A DNA stretch of 64,000 nt from Sphingomonas sp. QA11 (GTDB taxonomy: Bacteria > Pseudomonadota > Alphaproteobacteria > Sphingomonadales > Sphingomonadaceae): the NCBI RefSeq assembly GCF_028473665.1, contig NZ_CP098774.1, forward strand, positions 1,488,001-1,552,000. Direction: 5' to 3'. The position numbers were made by a program, and so were the translations under genes. The notes beneath the pieces were generated by a model, which worked only from the letters and a program-made list of their open reading frames with translations, was not told the origin of the DNA and did not search any database. Below are positions 54,464 to 62,179 of the stretch, piece after piece; position 1 is the first letter of the stretch; each line of letters opens with the position of its first letter.

Positions 54464-57400
54464 ATGCGTATCGTTATTAAAAGGGGTCGCGCTCGCCTTG
54501 GGTCGGACTCTGCAAATCAATATTCTTCGGATGGCCGTGGGCCGTCGCGTAAAAGTCTGTCCGTCATTGCTGTTCTGCTCAGTTCGGCATGCTTCACGGC
54601 CGAGGCCAATGCCCAGGCGGGAACGCCCAACCTGGTGAGCGCCTGCTCTGGCGTCAGCCTGCCGCGTTCCGTGGTGACGGGGATCATGACGCCCGTGATC
54701 AATGGCGTCGTCACGCCGATACAAGGTACGGTGAATCCGATCCTCGGCGCGGTCGGCGGCCTTCTTGGCATACCGAACCTCAATATCGATACGGTGACCC
54801 TGCTCAACAACGCAGCGTCAGGCGCGCCGATCACGCTGCAGGTTCTCAACGCCAACGGCACAGTGGTCGGCCCGGCCGATCGCTGCGATCTGCAGGCTGA
54901 CTCGTTCGGCCTCAACACTCAGGGCGGCATCTCCATCGGCGGCAATCGCATCACTGGCCTGGGAACGAACGGTCGCGAGGCGGTGGCTGGCGAGATTAAC
55001 TCGATCGCTTTCGGCAACTCCGCGGCAACTGATGCGACATCGGCCAATTCGATCGCGCTCGGAACGGCTGCGATCGTTGGCCCGAACGCGGCCGGCGGCA
55101 TCGCCTTCGGCGCTGGCGCTCATGTAACCGCGGCCAACAGCATCGCGCTCGGCACCAATGCGCTCGCCAGCAGGGGGGCGCTCGCCGGTTATACGGCGCT
55201 CGGGCTGACCACGCCGCAGACGTCGGTCGGCGAATTCTCCGTCGGTGCCGCCGGCGCTGAGCGCCAGATCACCAATGTGGCGGCCGGCTCGGCTCCAACT
55301 GACGCAGTCAACGTCGCCCAACTCTCGGGGGTCGCCGCTCAACTGGGCGGCCTTTCCAATTCTGCCGTGCTTTATGACGGCGTCGACAAGAGCAAGGTCA
55401 CGCTCGGCGGCGCGGCCGGCACGACGATCACCAATCTCGCGCCCGGTGCGCTCACGGCGGCGTCGACCGACGCGGTCAACGGCAGCCAGCTGTTCGCGAC
55501 GAACGGTAATGTCACGACGGTCACCAACGCCGTCACCAACCTGACCACCAACATCCAGAACGGCTCGGTCGGCACGGTCCGGTATTCCAACCCCGGCACG
55601 CCGACGGTGCCGAATGGCGGGACACCCACCAACGACCTCACGCTGGTCGGCGCCGCACCCGGCGCGGTCGGCCTGCACAATGTCCGCGACGGTGTCGTCG
55701 CGGCCGGGTCGACTGACGCGATCAACGGTGGTCAGTTCAACACGCTGAGCAATCAGGTGGGAACATTGAACACTCTCGCTGTCCAGTATGACGATGCCAC
55801 CAAGGCACGGGTGACGTTCGGCGGCACCGGGGCACCCGCCGTGGTGCTCGGCAATGTGGCGGCGGGCCTGCTGGCGACCGGCTCGACCGAAGCGGTCAAC
55901 GGCGGTCAGCTCGTGGCCTTCGGCAACACCACCGCGGCGGCGCTCGGCGGAGCCACGACCTACAATCCCGCGACGAACAGCCTCCAGACCAGTCTGAGCT
56001 ATGGCGGCACCAATTATGGCAGCGTCCAGGGCGTCTTCAGCGCCATCGACGGGGCGGTGAACGGCAGCGCCGGCATCCGCTACTTCCATGTCCAGTCGGC
56101 GCTAGGCGACTCGACCGTCTCGGGCACGAATAGCATCGCGATCGGGCCGCTGGCGAACGCCTCGGCCGCCAACAGCGTTGCGCTCGGCACCAATGCGCTC
56201 GCGGGCAGGGGCGCCCTTGCTGGCTATACGGCACTGGGGCTGACCACGCCGCAGACATCGGTCGGCGAAATATCGGTAGGTGCTGCCGGTGCAGAGCGCC
56301 AGATCACCAATGTGGCGGCCGGCTCGGCGGCCACGGATGCGGTGAACGTCGCCCAGCTGACCGGCGTCGCCAATCAGGTGGCGTCGCTCGGTGCGACATC
56401 AGTGCAATATGACGGCATCGACAAGAGCAGGGTCACGCTTGGCGGCGCGGCCGGCACGACGATCACCAATCTCGCACCCGGTGCGCTTACGGCGGCGTCG
56501 ACTGATGCCGTGAACGGCAGCCAGTTGTTCGCGACGAACGGTAACGTCACGACGGTCACGAACGCCGTCACCAATCTGACCACCAACATCCAGAACGGCT
56601 CGGTCGGTACGGTCCAATATTCCAACCCCGGCACGCCGACGGTGCCGAATGGCGGGACGCCCACCAACGACCTCGCCCTGGTCGGCGCCGCACCCGGCGC
56701 GGTCGGCCTCCACAATGTCCGCGACGGCCTCGTTGCGGCCGGATCGACCGACGCGATCAACGGCGGCCAGTTCTTCACGCTCAACAATCAGGTCGGCGCG
56801 CTGAACTCCCTATCGGTGCAATATGACGATGCCACCAAGGCCCAGGTGACATTCGGCGGCACCGGGGCACCCCCGGTGGTCCTCGGCAATGTGGCAGCCG
56901 GCCTGCTGGCGACTGGTTCCACTCAAGCGGTGAACGGTGGCCAGCTGTTCGCAACCAACGCCAATGTCACGACGGTCACCAACGCCGTGACCAACCTGAC
57001 TACCAATATCCAGAACGGCTCGGTCGGCACGGTCCAATATTCCAACCCTGGCACGCCGAACGTGCCGAATGGCGGGACGGCTACCAACGATCTTGCCCTG
57101 GTCGGTGCTGCCGCTGGTCCGGTCGGCCTGCACAATGTCCGTGACGGTCTCGTCGCAGCCGGATCGACTGACGCGATCAACGGCGGGCAGTTCAACACAC
57201 TGAGCAACCAGGTAGGGACACTCAGCACCCTCTCCGTTCAGTATGACGATGCCACCAAGGCACGGGTGACGTTCGGCGGCACCGGAGCGCCTGCGGTGGT
57301 CCTCGGCAACGTGGCGGCGGGCCTGCTGGCGACCGGCTCGACCGAAGCGGTGAATGGCGGGCAGCTCGTGGCGCTCGGTAACACTACGGCGGCGGCGCTC

Positions 57401-58927
57401 GGCGGCGGCTCGATCTATGATCCGACGACGAACAGCCTTCAGACCAGCCTCAGCTATGGCGGCACCAATTATAACAGCGTCCAGGGTGTCTTCAGCGCCA
57501 TCGACGGGGCGGTGAATGGCGGGGCGGGCATCCGCTACTTCCATGTCCAGTCGGCGCTTGGTGACTCGACGGTCTCGGGCACCGACAGCATCGCGATCGG
57601 GCCGCTGGCGAATGTCTCGGTTGCCAACAGCGTTGCGCTCGGCACCAACTCGACGGCGGCGCGTGGAGCGCAGGCCGGGTACAGCGCTCTCGGCGTTGCC
57701 ACGCCGCAGACATCGGTCGGCGAAGTGTCGGTCGGTGCCGCCGGTGCCGAGCGTCAGATCACCAATGTGGCGGCCGGATCGGCGGCCACTGACGCGGTGA
57801 ACGTTGCCCAGCTGACCGGTGTCGCCAATCAGGTGGCGTCGCTCGGTGCGACGTCGGTGCAATATGACGGTACCGACAAGAGCAAGATCACGCTTGGCGG
57901 TGCAGCCGGCACGACGATCACCAATGTGGCCCAGGGCGGTCTCTCCGCGACATCGACCGATGCGGTCAACGGTTCGCAACTCTACGCCACCAACGTGAAT
58001 GTCGCGAACAATACGACCGCGATCAACAATCTCACCAACAGCATCGCGAACGGCAGTGCCGGGCCGGTGCAATATTCCAGTCCGGGCAATCCGACCACGC
58101 CCAATGGCGGTGTCCGCACCAATGACCTGACTCTGGTCGGTGCTGCCGCCGGTCCGGTCGGGCTCCACAATGTCGCGAACGGCTCGATCACGGCCGGCTC
58201 AACGGATGCGGTCAACGGCGGACAGGTCTTTGCCCTCGCCCAGGCCACGGCCAACGCCGTTTCCTATGACACCGACGGGGCCGGCAACCGGCTCAACACC
58301 ATCACGCTGGCCGGTGGCACGGCATCGGCGCCCGTCACCATCGCCAATGTCGCTGCCGGCACGGTCTCCGCCGGTTCCACCCAGGCGGTGAACGGCGGTC
58401 AGCTCTATGTGACCAACCAGTCGGTGACGGCGGCCCAATCCACCGCCAACACCGCCCTCGCGCTGGGTCAGAATTCGATCCAGTACGACAATGCCAGCCG
58501 TACCGATGTAACGCTTGGTGCTGGCAATGGCGGTGCGCCCGTCTCCGTCCACAATGTCGCCGCCGGAACATCGGCGACAGATGCGGTGAACGTCTCCCAG
58601 CTCAACAGCAGCATCAACAACGCCCTGATCCAGGCGAACACCTATACGGATCAACGCCTGGCCGCGATCACCTTCGATATCCGCCAGGTGCGGAAGGACA
58701 GCTATGCCGGTACGGCTGGAGCGCTGGCCGCGGCCGGTCTGCCCCAGGCCTATGAAGCCGGACGCGGCATGGTGGCGATGGCCGGCGGCACGTATCAGGG
58801 CGAATCCGCCTTCGCGCTCGGCCTGTCCAAGGCGATGAGTGACGGGCACACGGTGGTCAAGTTCAGCGGAACCTATGACACCCAGGGACGCGCCGGTGGC
58901 GCGGCCGGTATCGGATATCAATTCTGA
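54464..58927 (+). CDS. Trimeric autotransporter adhesin (YadA-like)
   Basis: The 1487-aa protein has an extended N-terminal signal region (about 1-51, hydrophobic KSLSVIAVLLSSACFTAEA) and a unique head-proximal domain (about 52-170). YadA-head repeats follow (NSIALGT, NSIAFGN and similar at about 185-245, 555-590 and 1040-1070), and long stalk segments with the neck motif DAVNVAQL and the repeated TDAVNGSQL. The C-terminal 85 residues form the beta-barrel anchor, ending in a terminal Phe (GAAGIGYQF). Three copies of a stalk unit of about 140 residues and three of the head-neck cassette are near-identical. It is probably displayed at the surface for attachment or biofilm. Confidence 0.93.
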   Translation: MRIVIKRGRARLGSDSANQYSSDGRGPSRKSLSVIAVLLSSACFTAEANAQAGTPNLVSACSGVSLPRSVVTGIMTPVINGVVTPIQGTVNPILGAVGGLLGIPNLNIDTVTLLNNAASGAPITLQVLNANGTVVGPADRCDLQADSFGLNTQGGISIGGNRITGLGTNGREAVAGEINSIAFGNSAATDATSANSIALGTAAIVGPNAAGGIAFGAGAHVTAANSIALGTNALASRGALAGYTALGLTTPQTSVGEFSVGAAGAERQITNVAAGSAPTDAVNVAQLSGVAAQLGGLSNSAVLYDGVDKSKVTLGGAAGTTITNLAPGALTAASTDAVNGSQLFATNGNVTTVTNAVTNLTTNIQNGSVGTVRYSNPGTPTVPNGGTPTNDLTLVGAAPGAVGLHNVRDGVVAAGSTDAINGGQFNTLSNQVGTLNTLAVQYDDATKARVTFGGTGAPAVVLGNVAAGLLATGSTEAVNGGQLVAFGNTTAAALGGATTYNPATNSLQTSLSYGGTNYGSVQGVFSAIDGAVNGSAGIRYFHVQSALGDSTVSGTNSIAIGPLANASAANSVALGTNALAGRGALAGYTALGLTTPQTSVGEISVGAAGAERQITNVAAGSAATDAVNVAQLTGVANQVASLGATSVQYDGIDKSRVTLGGAAGTTITNLAPGALTAASTDAVNGSQLFATNGNVTTVTNAVTNLTTNIQNGSVGTVQYSNPGTPTVPNGGTPTNDLALVGAAPGAVGLHNVRDGLVAAGSTDAINGGQFFTLNNQVGALNSLSVQYDDATKAQVTFGGTGAPPVVLGNVAAGLLATGSTQAVNGGQLFATNANVTTVTNAVTNLTTNIQNGSVGTVQYSNPGTPNVPNGGTATNDLALVGAAAGPVGLHNVRDGLVAAGSTDAINGGQFNTLSNQVGTLSTLSVQYDDATKARVTFGGTGAPAVVLGNVAAGLLATGSTEAVNGGQLVALGNTTAAALGGGSIYDPTTNSLQTSLSYGGTNYNSVQGVFSAIDGAVNGGAGIRYFHVQSALGDSTVSGTDSIAIGPLANVSVANSVALGTNSTAARGAQAGYSALGVATPQTSVGEVSVGAAGAERQITNVAAGSAATDAVNVAQLTGVANQVASLGATSVQYDGTDKSKITLGGAAGTTITNVAQGGLSATSTDAVNGSQLYATNVNVANNTTAINNLTNSIANGSAGPVQYSSPGNPTTPNGGVRTNDLTLVGAAAGPVGLHNVANGSITAGSTDAVNGGQVFALAQATANAVSYDTDGAGNRLNTITLAGGTASAPVTIANVAAGTVSAGSTQAVNGGQLYVTNQSVTAAQSTANTALALGQNSIQYDNASRTDVTLGAGNGGAPVSVHNVAAGTSATDAVNVSQLNSSINNALIQANTYTDQRLAAITFDIRQVRKDSYAGTAGALAAAGLPQAYEAGRGMVAMAGGTYQGESAFALGLSKAMSDGHTVVKFSGTYDTQGRAGGAAGIGYQF
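55131..58200 (+). repeat. Near-identical repeat units inside the adhesin gene
   Basis: A head-neck cassette of about 190 bp recurs at about 55135-55330, 56166-56350 and 57625-57810. A stalk unit of about 410 bp recurs at about 55509-55915, 56544-56945 and 56964-57365. A block coding for VQGVFSAIDGAVN up to the next cassette occurs at about 56020-56160 and 57475-57620. Differences are mostly silent or single changes, so the copies have spread by recombination within the gene. Confidence 0.8.
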
Positions 58928-59266
58928 TATGCGCCGGTGGGCGGCTTTGCCGCCCACCGAACTGACAAGCTCTACTGCCGAACCCTCAATGCAACGGGCC
59001 GATCTCATATATTGTGATCGGCCTGTTGTATGTCCGTCTTGTTCGGGTTGTTCAAAGTTTAAATATCATATATTATTTGGCTGAACTATAAAACCATCGG
59101 AATTGAATGTTTGTAGGGCCAGAATGGCCTAAATACTGTATTGGATATGCGGTTTGTTCCATGGCATGCGTCGCCATTTTAGAGTATATTTCTCTGAGTC
59201 AGATGGATCGTGATTCCCGAGTTTATCGTCTCGAAATTGAGTTGAGTGGGGCGAGGGAGAGTTTTC
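58928..59266. other. Intergenic, terminators plus AT-rich stretch
   Basis: After the two hairpins that follow the adhesin, the DNA at about 59045-59110 is AT-rich and probably holds the promoter of the small gene at 59267. The frame at 59107-59310 overlaps that gene and shows no family resemblance, so I do not call it. Confidence 0.45.
58935..59023 (+). terminator. Tandem hairpins after the adhesin gene
   Basis: A perfect 11-bp stem (CGGTGGGCGGC / GCCGCCCACCG, 58935-58959) with a TTT loop starts 8 bp after the stop. A second 8-bp stem GGCCGATC / GATCGGCC (58997-59023) follows, then a T-rich run TGTTGT. The second looks more like a rho-independent terminator; the first lacks a T tract. Confidence 0.6.
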
Positions 59267-59593
59267 ATGGGAATATCTTTTTTCCGAGAATTTCGGAATG
59301 GAAAGCATGATGACCGCGTTCAATTCGCCGCGCCGGTGGATACGCTTCTGTCTTCCATTGCCGAAAAAGCTTTGGTCGGCCGGCATTATCGGATTTACGG
59401 GGCAGGCGCCGATGGTCGTGCGATCCTTCTTACCCGGAGTGACCCGCCCTTGATTGTCGAGGTGGAGAGCAGGTCATTCGGGGCCGGCCGTGGTACCGCG
59501 TTCATCATCAACGCGGTCAGGCGGGCCCCGGTGAACGGCTGGCATTTGCATGATGAACTCGACCATTTCTGGGATCGGCCGATAGAATCCTGA
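59267..59593 (+). CDS. Hypothetical small protein, 108 aa
   Basis: ATG 59267, after GCGAGGGAGAGTTTTC, opens a 108-codon frame: MGISFFREFRNGKHDDR, a helical middle (DTLLSSIAEKALVGRHYR), beta-like IYGAGADGRAILLTRSDP and a C-terminal HDELDHFWDRPIES. No signal peptide or membrane helix is seen. The mix of charged and hydrophobic residues looks like a small folded cytoplasmic protein. I recognise no family. It lies between the adhesin and the efflux operon, convergent with the latter. Confidence 0.6.
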   Translation: MGISFFREFRNGKHDDRVQFAAPVDTLLSSIAEKALVGRHYRIYGAGADGRAILLTRSDPPLIVEVESRSFGAGRGTAFIINAVRRAPVNGWHLHDELDHFWDRPIES

Positions 59594-59691
59594 AAAAGGT
59601 GTCGATTTGCGATACCGCTCCTGCAGCTATTCCAGGCGGAATGTCGCAGGTTGGACGGTGGCGTCAGCGTCACGAAAGTACCACATGTAAG

Positions 59692-61086
59692 TCATTCCCA
59701 CCCCCCACCGAGGGCGATGAACAGGTCGATCTGGCGATCTACAAGGCTCGCGCGCGCGGCCGACAGGCTGGTTTGCGCGCCGGCATAGCTCGCCTGGGCG
59801 TTAAGCACGTCGAGGAAAGGCGTGCGGCCGAAACGCTGGAGTTTTTCGGCGTCGGCGCTTGCCTTGCCGGCCGCGCCTGCGGCCAGCTCCAGATCGGTCA
59901 GGCGATCGCGGGCGCGGGCGTAGGCCGAGAGTGCGGTTTCGGTCTGTTGGAGAGCAAGAAGCACCGATCCGTCGAAGCGCGCAAGGCTGGCTTCGGCATC
60001 GGCCCCCGCCTGGTCGACGCGGGCGCGTACCACTTTCCGGTTCGGGAACGACCAGGATAGCAGCGGGCCGAGGCTGAAGCCGAAGGAGGATGGTGCCAGC
60101 AGCTTGCCCGCGGGTCCTGCCGTGCCTGCCGATCCGCCGAGGCTGACCTTCGGGTAGAGTTCGGCTTCCTCGATCCCGATCGTGGCCGTCGCCGCCGCGA
60201 GGTCGCGTTCCGCCATACGGATGTCGGGCCGCCGCCTGAGGAGCATCGCGCCATCGCCCACCGGGATCGGGCGAGGGATGGAAGGGATAGCGCTGCAGCT
60301 CTCCACGTCCCGCGGATATTCGGCGGGCGGGCGGCCGATCAGCGCGGTCAGTTCGAACAGCGCCGCCCGTCGTTCGGCGAGGATGTCGGGGATGGCCGCG
60401 TTGGCGGCGTAAGCTGCCGTGCGTGCGCGGTCGATGTCGAACCGCGTGCCACGGCCGCCTCGTGCCATACGGATCGCCACGTCGAGGGTGGATTGCTGGA
60501 TCGCGGCGACACGGCGCGCGGCGGCGAGCGATACGTTGGCGGTGCAGATTCGAGCATAGCTGCGCGTGACGGCGGCGGCGGCGACCACGCGCACATGGTC
60601 GCGCGCGGCCAGTGTCGCTTCGGCGTGCGCATTGGCTGCCTCTATGCCGCGCCGGATGCCGCCGGCGAGGTCGAGCGGATAGCCGATATCGAACCCGAGC
60701 GCGTAGCTGAAGGTGCCGGGCAGGCCGGCGGACGGGCCGCCGACGCGCGCGCCGAGCGCCTGGCCGGAGACAGCCGTGGTGACGGTGCGTCCTGCTTCGG
60801 TCTCGCGCACGATCGCGGTGGCGCGGCGCAGGTTCGCCTCCGCCGCGCGCAAGTCGGTATTGGCCGCCAGCGCTTCGGCGACATAGGAATCGAGCCGTGC
60901 ATCGCCGTACAGCCGCCACCAATGGGCCGGCAGGTCCTCTGCGGTCGCCTGCGCGTCCTTTTGCCCCAGGAACGGTACGGCTGCCTCGGGGCGTTGGGCG
61001 ATGGCGGTGGGCGGGACCCGATAGTTCGGGCCCGCGACGCAACCGGCCATCAGCAGCGCCGGGAGCAGCGATAGCAGGCGCTTCAT
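59692..61086 (-). CDS. NodT-family outer-membrane efflux lipoprotein
   Basis: The 464-aa product has a lipoprotein signal with lipobox MAGC (Cys16) and two OEP repeats of long helices, as in TolC-like RND/MFS outer channels. Motifs include GPNYRVPP after the lipid anchor, HWWRLYGDARLD, RRRPDIRMAERDLAAATA and the C-terminal LDVLNAQASYAGAQ. It provides the outer-membrane exit for the HlyD/FUSC pump encoded upstream. Its ATG overlaps the HlyD stop by 4 bp. Confidence 0.93.
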   Translation of the reverse strand: MKRLLSLLPALLMAGCVAGPNYRVPPTAIAQRPEAAVPFLGQKDAQATAEDLPAHWWRLYGDARLDSYVAEALAANTDLRAAEANLRRATAIVRETEAGRTVTTAVSGQALGARVGGPSAGLPGTFSYALGFDIGYPLDLAGGIRRGIEAANAHAEATLAARDHVRVVAAAAVTRSYARICTANVSLAAARRVAAIQQSTLDVAIRMARGGRGTRFDIDRARTAAYAANAAIPDILAERRAALFELTALIGRPPAEYPRDVESCSAIPSIPRPIPVGDGAMLLRRRPDIRMAERDLAAATATIGIEEAELYPKVSLGGSAGTAGPAGKLLAPSSFGFSLGPLLSWSFPNRKVVRARVDQAGADAEASLARFDGSVLLALQQTETALSAYARARDRLTDLELAAGAAGKASADAEKLQRFGRTPFLDVLNAQASYAGAQTSLSAARASLVDRQIDLFIALGGGWE

Positions 61087-61967
61087 GACCGGGCCCTTGT
61101 TGCGGCGGTTATGATCTCGACGGTCGCGGTCCGGCCGGCGATCAGCCTCGCGCCTGGGGGCACCCGATCGATATGGATGCGGACAGGAATGCGCTGTGCC
61201 AGCCGGACCCAGGAGAAGGTCGGCGCGACCCTGGGGAGGAGATTGCCCGTATCGTCGCGCTGGTCGTCGGCGATGGCGGCGGCGATGCTCTCGACGCGGC
61301 CGGTGATCTCGGTATCGTCCCCCATCAGCCGGATGCGGGCGGGATCGCCGATCGCGACATTGTGGAGCTTGGTCTCCTCGAAATAGCCCTCGATGCGAAG
61401 CGAGGCGGTGTCGACCAGCGCCATCGCCTGCGCGCCCGCTGCCAGATAATCGCCCGGATGGATATCGAGGTTGGTGACGATGCCGCCGACGGTCGCCCGG
61501 ATTTCGGTCCTTGCCATGTCGACGGCTGCGACATCGCGATCCGCGAGCACGCGCTTCAGGGTCGCTTCCGATGTCCGGACCCGGGCGACATTCTGCTCCC
61601 GGGCCTCGGTGGCGACTAGGTCACCCAACGCGATGTCGCGCCGCGCTTCCTTGCGCGCTTGTTCCAGTTGGGCCTGCGCTTCCGCGATCGCGGCGTCGGC
61701 GCGCGCGATCGATGCGGTAAGCCGCGGGCGATCCAGCACGAGCAGAAGCTGTCCCGGCCGCACGATCTGGTTGTCGCTGACGAAGACCTGCGTCACCAGT
61801 CCGCCGACGTCGGTGGACACGCGCACCACGTCAGCGCGCACGCGTCCATCACGCGTCCATGATGCCTGTTCGTAGCGTCCCCACGCATGCCAGGCGATGA
61901 CGGCGGCGACTGCGACGAGGCACAGCGTCAAGGCATAGCGGCCGAGAAGAGCGAGCAAGGATTTCAT
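61083..61967 (-). CDS. HlyD/EmrA-type membrane fusion protein (AaeA-like)
   Basis: The 294-aa product has one N-terminal TM helix (about 8-28; YALTLCLVAVAAVIAWHAWG) and a biotinyl-lipoyl-like domain split around a helical hairpin (VSTDVGGLVTQVFVSDNQIV, and GGIVTNLDIHPGDYL after the helices). A beta-barrel domain closes the protein. It links the inner-membrane FUSC transporter to the NodT channel. It is the third gene of the operon; ATG 61967 overlaps the DUF1656 stop. Confidence 0.92.
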   Translation of the reverse strand: MKSLLALLGRYALTLCLVAVAAVIAWHAWGRYEQASWTRDGRVRADVVRVSTDVGGLVTQVFVSDNQIVRPGQLLLVLDRPRLTASIARADAAIAEAQAQLEQARKEARRDIALGDLVATEAREQNVARVRTSEATLKRVLADRDVAAVDMARTEIRATVGGIVTNLDIHPGDYLAAGAQAMALVDTASLRIEGYFEETKLHNVAIGDPARIRLMGDDTEITGRVESIAAAIADDQRDDTGNLLPRVAPTFSWVRLAQRIPVRIHIDRVPPGARLIAGRTATVEIITAATRARS

Positions 61968-62179
61968 TGGAAAAGTCCGATGGAAGGCAGGAACTGCACG
62001 AGCAGACCGTAGAGGATGGCAAAGGTCGCGAGCTCGACCAGCGGGCGATAGGCGAATGCGCGGGCGATGCCGGCGATCGTGAAGATGCGCAGCACCACGA
62101 CCGTGCCGACCAGCGCGACGATGGCGAGCACCAGCAGGCCGGGGATGAGGACGCCGCCGATATTCAGGTCGACGATCAT
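61964..62179 (-). CDS. DUF1656 small membrane protein (AaeX-like)
   Basis: The 71-aa product has two TM helices (about 12-32 and 50-66) and opens MIVDLNIGGVLIPGLLVLAI, as in the DUF1656/AaeX family that accompanies FUSC pumps. Its role in the pump is unknown. It overlaps both neighbours by 4 bp, which shows strict coupling in the operon. Confidence 0.88.
   Translation of the reverse strand: MIVDLNIGGVLIPGLLVLAIVALVGTVVVLRIFTIAGIARAFAYRPLVELATFAILYGLLVQFLPSIGLFQ

Noticed and set aside
56810..58168. Long open frame of about 450 codons on the minus strand of the adhesin gene
   Set aside because: It is antisense to a clear adhesin frame, repeats with the same period, is rich in Arg, Asp and Gly without domain structure, and has no ribosome-binding site.
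55377..58200. Regular DNA repeats that could suggest a CRISPR array or satellite
   Set aside because: The repeats are long (190-410 bp), in frame and code for adhesin stalk and head motifs; there are no short direct repeats with unique spacers and no cas genes.
59107..59310. 67-codon frame before the 108-aa gene
   Set aside because: It overlaps the better-supported frame at 59267, lacks a ribosome-binding site and shows no domain.
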